Source: an uncultured Porphyromonadaceae bacterium
GTDB lineage: Bacteria > Bacteroidota > Bacteroidia > Bacteroidales > Muribaculaceae
DNA length: 57,075 nucleotides
Direction of reading: 5' to 3'
Assembly (NCBI GenBank): GCA_947175215.1
Contig: CAMWLR010000007.1
Span: 1 to 57,075, forward strand
In this document: piece by piece, positions 44,961-54,012 of the stretch
How positions within the stretch are numbered: position 1 is the first letter of the stretch
How the letters are laid out: each line of letters opens with the position of its first letter
Notes under the pieces: model-generated
The model's input: only the letters and a program-made list of their open reading frames with translations
Databases searched by the model: none
Told to the model about the DNA's origin: nothing
Program-made: the position numbers and the translations under genes

Positions 44961-46665
44961 TCTTCTTCATAGCCTTCTCCCAGCTGTCCTTGAGTGCAAT
45001 AGTGCGGTTAAAGATCAACCGGTCGGGAGTAGAGTCTTTATCGGGGGTAAAGTAACCGATTCTCTGGAACTGGAATTTCTCACCGGGTCGGGCATTCTCG
45101 GCAATAAACGGCTCAACCTTGATACCCTCGATAACCTTAAGCGAATCGGGATTGAGCAGATCGCGGAAATCACCCTCCTCTGCCGAGGGATTCTCGACAT
45201 CAAACAATCTGTCATAGATACGGGCGGTAGCATCAACGGCATGCTGAGCAGATACCCAGTGGAGGGTTCCTTTGACCTTACGGGCTGCGCCGGCCATACC
45301 GCTACGGCTCTCGGGATCATAGGTGCAATGTATCTCAACGATATTGCCGTCGGCATCTTTGACCACATCCTCACACTTGATGATATATGCACCTTTGAGA
45401 CGTACCTCACCGCCGGGGGCGAGACGGAAGAACTTCTTGGGGGGATTCTCCATAAAGTCATCAGCCTCGATAAATATTTCGCGCGTGAACGGCATCTTGT
45501 GTGTCCCGGCTGCGGGATCTTCGGGATTATTCTCCATCTCGACCATTTCGGTCTGACCCTCGGGGTAATTGGTAATGACAACCTTGACAGGATTCATCAC
45601 GGCCATGGCTCGTGTAGCGATGGCGTTGAGATCCTCACGTACTGCATGCTCGAGCAGTGATACAGAGATCATCGCCTCCTCAATCTTGGTATAGCCGATA
45701 CGGTCGATAAAATTACGGATAGCTTTGGGTGTGAAACCTCGGCGACGCATACCCGATACGGTCGGCATACGCGGGTCGTCCCATCCGGCCACGAGTCCCT
45801 CCTTGACGAGCTGCAGCAGCTTGCGTTTGCTCATCACGGTGTAGGTAAGATTGAGACGGTTAAACTCTATCTGGCGCGGGCGGTAAGTGCCGTCTGAAAG
45901 GAAGTCGACAAAGTAGTCGTAGAGCGGACGGTGAGGCACAAACTCGAGAGTGCAGATCGAGTGGGTCACACCCTCAAAGAAGTCACTCTGACCGTGGGCG
46001 AAATCATACATCGGGTAGACCTTCCACTGCGTACCGGTGCGGTGATGAGGGGTCTTAATGATACGATACATGATCGGGTCACGGAAGTGCATATTTGACG
46101 ATGCCATATCGATCTTGGCTCGCAGCACGCGCGAGCCCTCCTCAAACTCACCCTTGTTCATCCGCTCAAACAGATCGAGATTCTCCTCGACCGAACGGTT
46201 ACGATAAGGGCTGTTGACGCCGGGAGTGGTGGGCGTACCCTTCTGTGCAGCGATCTCCTCTGAGGTTTGGTCATCGACATAAGCATGCCCCTCTTTGATC
46301 AGCCTTACGGCAAGATCATAGAGCTGAGGGAAATAGTCTGAGGCGTAACGCTCATTCTCTCCCCAGTCAAAACCGAGCCAGTGGATATCCTCGCGGATAG
46401 CATCGACATACTCGGTATCCTCTTTTATAGGGTTGGTGTCATCGAAACGCAGGAAACATTTCCCGCCGAATTTCTCGGCAGCTCCGAAGTCCATACATAT
46501 TGCTTTGGCGTGGCCGATATGCAGATAACCGTTAGGTTCGGGCGGAAAACGGGTCTGCAAGCGACCTCCGTTCTTACCCTCTTTGAGGTCATCTACAATC
46601 ATTTGCTCAACAAAACTCAGCCCTTTTTCCTCACGGGGCTTATCTGCTTCGATTTTTTCAGCCAT
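44953..46665 (-). CDS. glnS: Glutaminyl-tRNA synthetase
   Basis: A 570-aa class I synthetase (ATG 46665, [10 protein letters not shown]; a reading with 33 extra N-terminal codons crosses the promoter box and is rejected). [13 protein letters not shown] carries the HIGH motif and [11 protein letters not shown] the KMSKS-equivalent loop in the form usual for Gln[21 protein letters not shown] and the C-terminal anticodon-binding beta-barrels fit. Its presence means Gln-tRNA is charged directly here. It overlaps the TPR gene by 8 nt. Confidence 0.95.
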   Translation of the reverse strand: MAEKIEADKPREEKGLSFVEQMIVDDLKEGKNGGRLQTRFPPEPNGYLHIGHAKAICMDFGAAEKFGGKCFLRFDDTNPIKEDTEYVDAIREDIHWLGFDWGENERYASDYFPQLYDLAVRLIKEGHAYVDDQTSEEIAAQKGTPTTPGVNSPYRNRSVEENLDLFERMNKGEFEEGSRVLRAKIDMASSNMHFRDPIMYRIIKTPHHRTGTQWKVYPMYDFAHGQSDFFEGVTHSICTLEFVPHRPLYDYFVDFLSDGTYRPRQIEFNRLNLTYTVMSKRKLLQLVKEGLVAGWDDPRMPTVSGMRRRGFTPKAIRNFIDRIGYTKIEEAMISVSLLEHAVREDLNAIATRAMAVMNPVKVVITNYPEGQTEMVEMENNPEDPAAGTHKMPFTREIFIEADDFMENPPKKFFRLAPGGEVRLKGAYIIKCEDVVKDADGNIVEIHCTYDPESRSGMAGAARKVKGTLHWVSAQHAVDATARIYDRLFDVENPSAEEGDFRDLLNPDSLKVIEGIKVEPFIAENARPGEKFQFQRIGYFTPDKDSTPDRLIFNRTIALKDSWEKAMKKNV

Positions 46666-46690
46666 AACGAATGTTGTGATTTTTGAAATG

Positions 46691-46698
46691 CAAATATA
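46691..46698 (-). promoter_or_regulatory. -7 box for glnS
   Basis: TATATTTG on the minus strand, 25 nt before ATG 46665, which supports the shorter glnS start. No TTTG at -33. Confidence 0.6.
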
Positions 46699-46803
46699 AG
46701 GAGTTTTTTTTATTCCGCTTGCAGATTTCGTGATTATTTTAGAAATTTGCGCCATATTGCGCAAGCGCTGACTTGACGCATTCTTAACTTATCGTATATA
46801 AAT

Positions 46804-47379
46804 ATGTTGCAATTTGCCACTGTCACCTCACCGATCCATACTGTCAAAGAGCAGGTTGAGGTAGCCATAAATGCCGGATGCCGATGGATAAGACTCACCG
46901 GCACACCCGATGACGCCACTGTCGAGGAGGTGATCCCCGTGTGTCGCGACAACGATGTAATACTGATTCTCGATAACAATACCGAGCTGGTCGACCGTCT
47001 GCGTATTCACGGCCTGCATCTCACCTCATGGACACGCGGGTCTGTAATCGAGGCGCGCGAGAAACTCGGGCCTCACGCCATTCTCGGCGTAACCTGCGCA
47101 GACAGTTCTCTTGCCGGCGAACTGACCGGCCTCGATGTCGACTATATGGTGATACAGGCCCCGGCCGACGGTAATCTCGTCAACTTTTACATCTTATTTA
47201 TGGAGACACTAAAATCTCTCAAGACCGGGATTCATCCCGTTGCCTCAGGTAATATCCCCGTAGATCTTTACCCCTCGGTCATCGCTACCGGCATCGAGGG
47301 TATCGAAATCTCCGGGGCTATTCTCGATGCTCCCGACCCCTCATCTTTCATAACTCTCGCACTTGATACGCTAAAATGA
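46804..47379 (+). CDS. ThiE/TenI-like TIM-barrel protein, diverged
   Basis: A 191-aa protein with the outline of thiamine-phosphate synthase: GCRWIRLTGT where ThiE has QxRxK, GLHLTS where ThiE has HLGxxD, GVTCADS for the SthdleE segment, and a C-terminal GNIPVDLYPSVIATGIEGIEISGAI where ThiE has GGI...GxxGvAv. The phosphate-binding ends are kept loosely, but the Arg/Lys and Asp residues that bind HMP-PP and magnesium are changed. It may be a TenI-type or unrelated enzyme. Its stop overlaps the kdsB start by 4 nt (ATGA), so the two are coupled. Confidence 0.65.
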   Translation: MLQFATVTSPIHTVKEQVEVAINAGCRWIRLTGTPDDATVEEVIPVCRDNDVILILDNNTELVDRLRIHGLHLTSWTRGSVIEAREKLGPHAILGVTCADSSLAGELTGLDVDYMVIQAPADGNLVNFYILFMETLKSLKTGIHPVASGNIPVDLYPSVIATGIEGIEISGAILDAPDPSSFITLALDTLK

Positions 47380-48131
47380 AATTTATTGGTATCATCCCGG
47401 CCCGGTATGCCTCGACAAGATTTGAGGGTAAACCCCTCGCCGATCTCTGCGGCAAACCTGTAATCCAACGTGTTTACTCACGTGTCGCCTCTGTCCTTGA
47501 CAATCTCGCAGTAGCTACTGACGATAGGCGTATCTATGACGCGGTGACATCTTTTGGCGGTGTTGCCGTGATGACATCTGACCGCCATCGCAGTGGCACT
47601 GACCGTTGCCTTGAGGCGTATGACAACCTTATGAGCGATGCCGATGTCGTCATAAATATCCAGGGTGACGAGCCCTTTGTCGATCCCGGTCAGATCAGAC
47701 TCATTATGGATTGCTTCGCCGATGAGGAGACCGAAATCGCCACGCTCGCCCTCCCCTATCCGCACGACGGATCGTATGAGGGACTTGAGAATCCCAACAA
47801 GCCTAAAGTCATCATCGACAATAACAACAACGCGATGATGTTTAGCCGCTCGGTAATCCCGTATATGCGCGGCGTTGATCGTGCGGAATGGCCTGCAAAG
47901 GGGAGTTACTTCACCCACATCGGTATGTATGCGTTCCGCATCGGGATATTGCGCAAAATCACCTCACTGCCCCAGTCGTCACTCGAACTCGCCGAGTCGC
48001 TCGAACAATTGCGCTGGCTGCAAAACAGCTACAACATCCGCGTGGCGATAACAGACAGGCAAACCATCGGCATAGATACTCCCGCCGATCTCGAGGCTGC
48101 CCGCAAAATGTTTCTCTCAGATGAGAAGTGA
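47376..48131 (+). CDS. kdsB: 3-deoxy-manno-octulosonate cytidylyltransferase (CMP-Kdo synthetase)
   Basis: A 251-aa cytosolic enzyme activating Kdo with CTP for lipopolysaccharide core synthesis. IIPARYASTRFEGKPLADLCGKPVIQRVY is the nucleotide-binding start, followed by VINIQGDEPFVDP (catalytic metal Asp), FSRSVIPYMR and HIGMYAFR. Length and motifs are normal. It is translationally coupled to the ThiE-like gene and followed 33 nt later by the M16 homologue. Confidence 0.95.
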   Translation: MKFIGIIPARYASTRFEGKPLADLCGKPVIQRVYSRVASVLDNLAVATDDRRIYDAVTSFGGVAVMTSDRHRSGTDRCLEAYDNLMSDADVVINIQGDEPFVDPGQIRLIMDCFADEETEIATLALPYPHDGSYEGLENPNKPKVIIDNNNNAMMFSRSVIPYMRGVDRAEWPAKGSYFTHIGMYAFRIGILRKITSLPQSSLELAESLEQLRWLQNSYNIRVAITDRQTIGIDTPADLEAARKMFLSDEK

Positions 48132-48164
48132 TCAAGCCCTCCAATTCACTCAAAAACTATCTTC

Positions 48165-49460
48165 ATGCCTGATCGCCTTACCCCTCCTGCTATAACCGAT
48201 TTTACCTCACTTACATTGCCGACATTCACCGATACACGGCTACACGGTGATATACAGCTTTATATTCTCGACTCGGGCGAAGAGCCGGTGTCGCGTCTCA
48301 CATTGCTCTGGCCTGTCGGACAGGCAGATGTCGATAACCCTGCGCCATTTATGCTGCTCACTTATATGCTGTCAGAGGGATGCGAGGGACTGTCAGGTAA
48401 GGAGGTCTCAGACATACTCGAATCAAACGGCGCCTGGCTCAAAGTCACACCCTATCCTCACGCCTTGCTGGTTACACTCCATTTTCTCAACGACACTGCT
48501 GACAAAGTGATCCCTCTGTTGGGTAAGATCATAACCACGCCTACATTCCCGGCCGAAACACTTGAGAGCATCAAGAAGAAGTGTGCGGCAGAGAAAGAAG
48601 TATTGGCGCGGCGCACTGCATACCGTGCCAACATAATCGCTCGACAGGCTCTGTTTGGTAACGACCATCCGCAAGCCACAGACATCACCTCTGAGATGAT
48701 CAATAATATATCGCGCGATGATATGGTTAAAGTCTATTCATCAGCCGTGTTAACCAATAGACCGATCATCTTCTTATCAGGTAAGATTGAGCAGTCTATC
48801 ATTGAGTCTGTTAAGGGGCTCGCCTCACAGATTGCTTCTTACGAGACTACCGCGCATCAGGTCAGACGTCGTTTGGTCACACCCCTCGCTCCGACTGATA
48901 TTGTCGAGGTGTATGAGGAGATACCCGGCTCATTACAGACCGGTATCATATATCAGATACCGACCATCAACCCAGACCATCCTGACTACGAGGCATTACG
49001 CTTTGCTGTGGTCACACTCGGAGGATATTTCGGCAGCCGTCTCATGTCAAATATCCGTGAAGATAAAGGGTATACATACGGGATAAGGGCCGCGATGGTG
49101 CCCGAACCGGAGCTGACCGCCATCTCAATCTCATGTGAGTGTGACAACGCCTACACACCTGCCGTTATCGGCGAGATAAAAAAGGAGATTGACCGTCTTG
49201 CGACAGAGTTGATATCCTCAGAGGAAATGGAGATAGTCAGGAATATTATATTCTCGGGGCTCGCCGGAGTGCTTGACTCTCCGTTTTACATCTCTAACTT
49301 CAGGGAGCAGATCATCGCCGGGTCTCTCCCCCCTGAGACATACGCCAGACGTTTTGCTGAGGCACTCAAGATGACACCTCAACGTATACAGCAGGTAGCT
49401 GCCAAATACCTGCGCGACGTACCGGCAGTTGTGGCACTCGCGGGAACAAAGCCCGGTTAG
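48165..49460 (+). CDS. M16 peptidase-family protein lacking the zinc motif
   Basis: A 431-aa protein with the two-lobed M16 fold: SRLTLLWPVGQADVDNPAPFMLLTYMLSEG begins the first lobe and FGSRLMSNIREDKGYTYGIRAAM in the second lobe is the conserved M16C RY-type region. The inverted zinc motif HxxEH, expected where LLTYMLSEG (about residues 63-71) stands, is missing. It therefore looks like a non-catalytic partner subunit, as in alpha/beta M16 pairs; no catalytic mate is in this window. No signal peptide is seen. Confidence 0.82.
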   Translation: MPDRLTPPAITDFTSLTLPTFTDTRLHGDIQLYILDSGEEPVSRLTLLWPVGQADVDNPAPFMLLTYMLSEGCEGLSGKEVSDILESNGAWLKVTPYPHALLVTLHFLNDTADKVIPLLGKIITTPTFPAETLESIKKKCAAEKEVLARRTAYRANIIARQALFGNDHPQATDITSEMINNISRDDMVKVYSSAVLTNRPIIFLSGKIEQSIIESVKGLASQIASYETTAHQVRRRLVTPLAPTDIVEVYEEIPGSLQTGIIYQIPTINPDHPDYEALRFAVVTLGGYFGSRLMSNIREDKGYTYGIRAAMVPEPELTAISISCECDNAYTPAVIGEIKKEIDRLATELISSEEMEIVRNIIFSGLAGVLDSPFYISNFREQIIAGSLPPETYARRFAEALKMTPQRIQQVAAKYLRDVPAVVALAGTKPG

Positions 49461-49494
49461 GATATTTTAACAACCCTCTTTCCGTATTATTTCG

Positions 49495-49502
49495 TAACTT
49501 TG
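49495..49502 (+). promoter_or_regulatory. -7 box for PPi-phosphofructokinase
   Basis: TAACTTTG 41 nt upstream of ATG 49544; no clear TTTG at -33. Confidence 0.55.
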
Positions 49503-49543
49503 TAAGGTAGAATCAAATAATCCCAACAGATATATCCAAAACA

Positions 49544-51193
49544 ATGAAGAAAAGCGCATTGCAGAAAGCCCGTGCTGCTTACCAGCCCAAACTCCCTATC
49601 GTGCTTACCGGGGCAGTGAAGCCCGTTGAAGGCCACGCCACACAGTCGGTAGCCGACCAGGAAGAAATCAAGCAACTCTTCCCCAACACTTACGGTCTGC
49701 CCGAACTTAAATTCGAGAAGACCTCAGCCACAGCTCCCTCAAAACCCGTCCATGTAGGCGTGATCCTCTCAGGAGGCCAGGCCCCCGGCGGTCACAACGT
49801 GATCAGCGGTCTCTATGACGGTATAAAGAAAATTAATAAGGACTCTAAACTCTATGGCTTCCTCATGGGCCCCGGCGGTTTTGTAGACCATCAGTATGTC
49901 GAGCTGACATCAAAGATTATAGACGAGTTCCGCAACACCGGCGGTTTTGACATCATCGGGTCAGGCCGCACCAAACTCGAGACCAAAGAGCAGTTTGACA
50001 AAGGCCTCGAGATTCTTAAGGAGCTCAACATCTCGGCTCTCGTGATCATCGGCGGTGACGACTCTAATACCAACGCCGCCGTGCTTGCCGAGTACTACAA
50101 AGAAATCAACGCCGGCGTACAGGTGATCGGCTGTCCCAAGACTATCGACGGTGACCTCAAGAACGATGTGATCGAGACATCATTCGGTTTTGACACCGCC
50201 ACCAAGGTATACTCTGAGGTTATCGGTAACATCCAGCGCGACTGCAATTCGGCCAAGAAATACTGGCACTTTATCAAACTCATGGGCCGCTCGGCAAGTC
50301 ACATCGCCCTGGAGTGCGCCCTGCAGACCCAGCCCAACATCTGTATCATCTCTGAGGAGGTTGAGGAGAAAGATATGAGCCTGCAGCAGGTTGTCGATCA
50401 TATCGCAGACATTGTGGCCACACGCGCTGACCGCGGCATGAATTTCGGTACTGTCCTCGTACCCGAGGGTCTCATCGAGTTTATCCCTGCGATGAAACGT
50501 CTTATCGCCGAGCTCAATGATCTGCTGGCCAAGAACGCCGCAGAGTTTGCCGCCGTTGATCCCGCCGATCAGCGCGAATATATCATCAAGCATCTCTCTG
50601 ACGAGAATGCCGCTGTTTACGAGTCACTCCCTCTTGGCGTAGCCCGTCAGCTCAGCCTCGATCGCGACCCCCACGGCAACGTACAGGTTTCGCTCATCGA
50701 GACCGAGAAACTTCTCTCTGAGATGGTAGGCAAGCGTCTGGCACAGTGGGCTGCCGAGGGTAAATTCAACGGCAAGTTTGCCGCCCTGCACCACTTCTTC
50801 GGTTACGAAGGCCGCTGCGCAGACCCCTCTAACTTCGATGCCGATTATTGTTACGCACTGGGCTACAATGCCGCATGCCTGATTAAGGCCGGTGTGACCG
50901 GTTATATGTCATCTGTGCGTAACCTCACAAAACCCTCGGTGCAGTGGATCGCCGGCGGTATACCCATCACCATGATGATGAACATGGAGCGTCGCCACGG
51001 CAAGATGAAACCCGTTATTCAGAAAGCTCTCGTTCGCCTCAACGGTGCCCCCTTCCTGAAGTTCGCCTCTAAGCGTGACGACTGGGCAATCAATACCTCA
51101 TACGTTTATCCCGGCCCGATCCAGTACTTCGGCCCGGCAGAGGTTTGCGACCAGCCCACCATGACCCTCAAATATGAGCACCAGGGTAAATAA
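49544..51193 (+). CDS. pfp: Pyrophosphate-dependent fructose-6-phosphate 1-phosphotransferase
   Basis: A 549-aa long-form PFP using pyrophosphate instead of ATP for reversible phosphorylation of fructose 6-phosphate. GGDDSNTNA has the second Asp that marks PPi use, and [10 protein letters not shown] carries the Lys after the PPi site; [13 protein letters not shown] and GYEGRC contact the sugar phosphate. The size matches the plant/Bacteroidetes beta-type group. Codon use is strongly biased to C-ending codons, suggesting high expression. It is transcribed alone. Confidence 0.94.
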   Translation: MKKSALQKARAAYQPKLPIVLTGAVKPVEGHATQSVADQEEIKQLFPNTYGLPELKFEKTSATAPSKPVHVGVILSGGQAPGGHNVISGLYDGIKKINKDSKLYGFLMGPGGFVDHQYVELTSKIIDEFRNTGGFDIIGSGRTKLETKEQFDKGLEILKELNISALVIIGGDDSNTNAAVLAEYYKEINAGVQVIGCPKTIDGDLKNDVIETSFGFDTATKVYSEVIGNIQRDCNSAKKYWHFIKLMGRSASHIALECALQTQPNICIISEEVEEKDMSLQQVVDHIADIVATRADRGMNFGTVLVPEGLIEFIPAMKRLIAELNDLLAKNAAEFAAVDPADQREYIIKHLSDENAAVYESLPLGVARQLSLDRDPHGNVQVSLIETEKLLSEMVGKRLAQWAAEGKFNGKFAALHHFFGYEGRCADPSNFDADYCYALGYNAACLIKAGVTGYMSSVRNLTKPSVQWIAGGIPITMMMNMERRHGKMKPVIQKALVRLNGAPFLKFASKRDDWAINTSYVYPGPIQYFGPAEVCDQPTMTLKYEHQGK

Positions 51194-51243
51194 TCATACC
51201 CTTGTGCTGTTGATCTGACCCTTAATTCACAGCTTGCATAGAG

Positions 51244-51282
51244 AATGGAGCTGCTACCGGAAACTCCGGCGGTAGCTCCATT
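51244..51282 (+). terminator. Candidate hairpin after pfp
   Basis: AATGGAGCT (51244-51252) pairs with AGCTCCATT (51274-51282), with a further CTACCG/CGGTAG possibility inside. No T-run, so termination is only moderately supported. Confidence 0.5.
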
Positions 51283-51375
51283 GATTTAACGGTGAAACCA
51301 ACACCTGCTTTAAGAGCGAGCCGGCACTGATTTTAAGACAACCATTGTATATCCTTAAACGTTATAATTATAGAA

Positions 51376-52008
51376 ATGAAACTAAAAAAACTGCTGCTCG
51401 TAGCGGCACTTATAGCAACAGCAATAATCACTATGACCTCCTGTAACTCAAACGGCGGCACTAACGCCCACGGTATAGAGGACAACAATAACATAGCCCT
51501 CGAAAACATCATGACGCGCACCAGCATACGTCAGTATCAGCCTGATCGCGTTATTCCCAAAGATACCGTCGAACTGCTCCTTAAGGCCGCAATGTCAGCC
51601 CCCACGGCTGTCAACAAACAGCCCTGGCAGTTTATCGTTATAGACAATTGCGAATCGCTCGACTCTCTTGCAGAGGTACTCCCCTATGCCAAGATGTTAG
51701 AGCACGCCTCTCTTGCCATCGTCCCTTGCGGAGACTTGTCAAAGGCTTACCCCGAAGAACCCGCATATTGGATTCAAGACGTATCCGCAGCGACCGAGAA
51801 CCTGCTGCTTGCCGCACACTCGCTTGGTTTAGGCGCAGTCTGGACCGGTGTTTACCCAACCAAAGAACGTGTCGAGGCGGTGTCTGAGCGTCTTGGATTA
51901 CCTGCTCACATCATCCCGTTGGCCGTTGTACCTGTCGGCTATCCCGAGGGCGAGCATCAACCCAAAGATAAATGGAATCCTGAGGCCGTGCATTACAACC
52001 GATGGTAA
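51376..52008 (+). CDS. Nitroreductase family lipoprotein
   Basis: A 210-aa protein with a lipoprotein signal (MKLKKLLLVAALIATAI..., lipobox MTSC) ahead of a complete FMN-dependent nitroreductase domain: RTSIRQYQPDRV (FMN phosphate contacts), APTAVNKQPWQF, SAATENLLLAAHSLGLGAVWTG and VPVGYPEG. The enzymes are usually cytosolic; a lipid-anchored form outside the inner membrane is unusual. The flavin would have to be loaded before or after export. Substrate unknown. It is followed by a long hairpin. Confidence 0.87.
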   Translation: MKLKKLLLVAALIATAIITMTSCNSNGGTNAHGIEDNNNIALENIMTRTSIRQYQPDRVIPKDTVELLLKAAMSAPTAVNKQPWQFIVIDNCESLDSLAEVLPYAKMLEHASLAIVPCGDLSKAYPEEPAYWIQDVSAATENLLLAAHSLGLGAVWTGVYPTKERVEAVSERLGLPAHIIPLAVVPVGYPEGEHQPKDKWNPEAVHYNRW

Positions 52009-52051
52009 TGTCTCTTGCCTCTTGATTTAACCTCTCTGAGAGGTATCCCTC

Positions 52052-52104
52052 TATAACAGGCAACCGCCTCGCCGTATTATCAAGCGAGGCGGTTGCCTGT
52101 TATA
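52052..52104. terminator. Long perfect bidirectional hairpin
   Basis: A 21-bp perfect inverted repeat (52052-52072 with 52084-52104) with an 11-nt loop, lying between a plus-strand and a minus-strand gene; each arm starts with TATAACAGG. Confidence 0.88.
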
Positions 52105-52116
52105 TGTCGGGAATTT

Positions 52117-52449
52117 TCAAGGCATCTCGATGTCAGTATTGCGGGGATTATTGTTGAGCATGCGAGTATCCTGTTTTACCTCGCAATTATCTACCTTATT
52201 CTTATCGGCAGCATCAACAGCCGCACCGGGCAAATGGTCAATAGCCGAGGCAAACTTCTTGGCACCCTCGCCAACCTTATCTGCAACAGATTTTACACTG
52301 TCGATATTGACGCTTTTACCGATTTCGGCAGCCTTATCGGCAACTGTGTGTGCCACCTCACCGGCTTTATCCTTGAGAGAGGCTGCCTTATCCTTGAGAT
52401 CACCAAGTTTTTCGCTCGAAGCAAAGTTTTTGATATCGTTAAAGTCCAT
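52117..52449 (-). CDS. Small helical repeat protein, function unknown
   Basis: A 110-aa protein with no signal peptide. Residues 10-75 form a charged amphipathic helix built of loose about 11-residue repeats (LKDKAASLKDK, AGEVAHTVADK, AAEIGKSVNID, VKSVADKVGEG), like apolipoprotein, LEA or YtxH-like stress proteins. The C-terminal 25 residues are polar and Asn-rich. It could bind membranes or protect proteins. It lies 68 nt downstream of engB on the same strand; a bidirectional terminator follows. Confidence 0.7.
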   Translation of the reverse strand: MDFNDIKNFASSEKLGDLKDKAASLKDKAGEVAHTVADKAAEIGKSVNIDSVKSVADKVGEGAKKFASAIDHLPGAAVDAADKNKVDNCEVKQDTRMLNNNPRNTDIEMP

Positions 52450-52517
52450 CGTCGTAAGTTTTTTAGGTTAAATTTTTCTTTCGTTTATAACTTTAACGTC
52501 TGAGGTGGTCGTGTTGT

Positions 52518-53135
52518 TTACTCAGCGTCGGCAGTTTCGAGGGGAAGTTTTAACAGTTGATCGATATAATCAAGTATCTCGCTGCGGCCACGCTTATCAA
52601 CCGAACTGCTCTTGAAGATCGGCGGCAACTCTTCCCACTCCTCAAGTAATTGCGCGCAATAGTCGCCGGTAACCTTCTTTGCTGCAGATGATGACATCTT
52701 ATCAAGTTTGGTAAACACGATGCAAAACGGCACACCGTTTTCACCCAACCATCTCATAAACTCCATATCTATCTTCTGGGGCATGTGTCGACCGTCGATA
52801 AGAAGAAACAGACAGGTCATCTGCTGTCGGTTGAGGATATAATCCTTGATGATACGTGAGATCTCGGCCCTACCCTCTTTACTGCGGCGGGCAAAACCAT
52901 ATCCCGGCAAATCAACGAGATACCACTCATCATTGACAAGGAAATGGTTTATCAGCAAGGTTTTGCCCGGGGTAGCAGAAGTCATGGCAAGCCCCTTGTT
53001 GTTAGTCAGCATGTTTATCAGTGATGACTTGCCGACATTTGAGCGGCCGATAAAGGCAAACTCATGACGCATCTCATCAGGGCAACTTTTGGCCGTGGTG
53101 TTACTTATTACGAATCTGGCGGAATTGATTATCAT
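52518..53135 (-). CDS. engB: Ribosome biogenesis GTPase EngB/YsxC
   Basis: A 205-aa GTPase needed for large-subunit assembly. G1 [10 protein letters not shown]2 TPGKT, G3 DLPGYGFA, G4 TKLDK and G5 SSSVDKRG are all intact. It has a good promoter divergent from the trmN6-like gene and may share a transcript with the small helical protein. Confidence 0.95.
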   Translation of the reverse strand: MIINSARFVISNTTAKSCPDEMRHEFAFIGRSNVGKSSLINMLTNNKGLAMTSATPGKTLLINHFLVNDEWYLVDLPGYGFARRSKEGRAEISRIIKDYILNRQQMTCLFLLIDGRHMPQKIDMEFMRWLGENGVPFCIVFTKLDKMSSSAAKKVTGDYCAQLLEEWEELPPIFKSSSVDKRGRSEILDYIDQLLKLPLETADAE

Positions 53136-53151
53136 TGTCTCTAATTTTGTT

Positions 53152-53183
53152 CAAATTTAACTATTCTCACCATGATAAACAAA
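53152..53183 (-). promoter_or_regulatory. Promoter of engB
   Basis: TTTG (53180-53183), a 20-nt spacer and TAAATTTG (53152-53159) on the minus strand, about 17 nt before the ATG. Confidence 0.75.
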
Positions 53184-53200
53184 TTTCCACCGATTTTGAC

Positions 53201-53208
53201 TAACTTTG
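53201..53208 (+). promoter_or_regulatory. -7 box for the trmN6-like gene
   Basis: TAACTTTG 35 nt upstream of ATG 53243, divergent from the engB promoter; no clear -33. Confidence 0.55.
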
Positions 53209-53242
53209 CAGGTGATTTTTAGCTGACCATCAGTTTTTAACC

Positions 53243-54004
53243 ATGCGTAATCCCGGACGCGAGACCTGTTTCCGCTTCAAGCAGTTTGACGTTGTCAACT
53301 GTCGCAGCGCCATGAAAGTCGGCACAGACGGTGTGCTGCTCGGGGCGTGGTGTAGGATACCTGACAGAGGAGACAAGAATACGGCCAAGCTGCGTGTTCT
53401 CGATGTGGGTTGCGGCACGGGCCTCATAGCATTGATGATTGCTCAACGTTGCGAAACAGCTATGATTGAGGCTATCGAGATTGATACCGATGCGGCGGCG
53501 GAAGCATCCGAAAACTTCGCCGCATCGCGTTGGAGTGACCGATTGAGACTCACAAACGGAGATTTTATCGAAATATGGCCTAAGATTAAGCCCGAGAGTA
53601 TTGACCTGATGGTTAGTAATCCGCCGTTTTTTACAAACGGGGAGCATGCACCTGACGCGCTACGCGATACAGCCCGACATGAGTCTGCACTGACCCTCGA
53701 CTCGCTCCTTGAGGTAGCCTGCAACCTGATGACATCCCATGGCATCCTCTCGCTGATCCTACCTGCCGAACGAGAGGAAGAGGTCATATATAAAGGCACG
53801 CTAAACGGCCTCACTTTAACGCGTCTGACACGTGTGACGACCGTCAGCCGTAAACCGCCACGCAGAATCCTGGTCGAGCTCTCACGTAGTGATCACTCTT
53901 CATGCGACCAATGTGTAACGGAGCATCTCTCACTCACCGACGGGGATGGCGCTTTTACCCCCCAATATTATTCTCTCGTCAAAGATTTTTATATCAAACT
54001 GTAA
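53243..54004 (+). CDS. trmN6: tRNA1(Val) (adenine37-N6)-methyltransferase, TrmN6/YfiC family
   Basis: A 253-aa SAM-dependent methyltransferase. FRFKQFDVVNCRSAMKVGTDGVLLG is the family N-terminus, LDVGCGTGLIALMIAQR the SAM-binding motif and SNPPFF the NPPF/Y motif for exocyclic amines of adenine. E. coli YfiC modifies A37 of tRNA1-Val. It is followed 8 nt later by the CPBP protease gene. Confidence 0.87.
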   Translation: MRNPGRETCFRFKQFDVVNCRSAMKVGTDGVLLGAWCRIPDRGDKNTAKLRVLDVGCGTGLIALMIAQRCETAMIEAIEIDTDAAAEASENFAASRWSDRLRLTNGDFIEIWPKIKPESIDLMVSNPPFFTNGEHAPDALRDTARHESALTLDSLLEVACNLMTSHGILSLILPAEREEEVIYKGTLNGLTLTRLTRVTTVSRKPPRRILVELSRSDHSSCDQCVTEHLSLTDGDGAFTPQYYSLVKDFYIKL

Positions 54005-54012
54005 TCAAATTT

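Noticed and set aside
46773-46800. TTGACG-16 nt-TATATA, like a sigma-70 promoter, before the ThiE-like gene
   Set aside because: It ends 3 nt before the ATG, so transcription would start inside the gene, and the window otherwise uses TAnnTTTG boxes.
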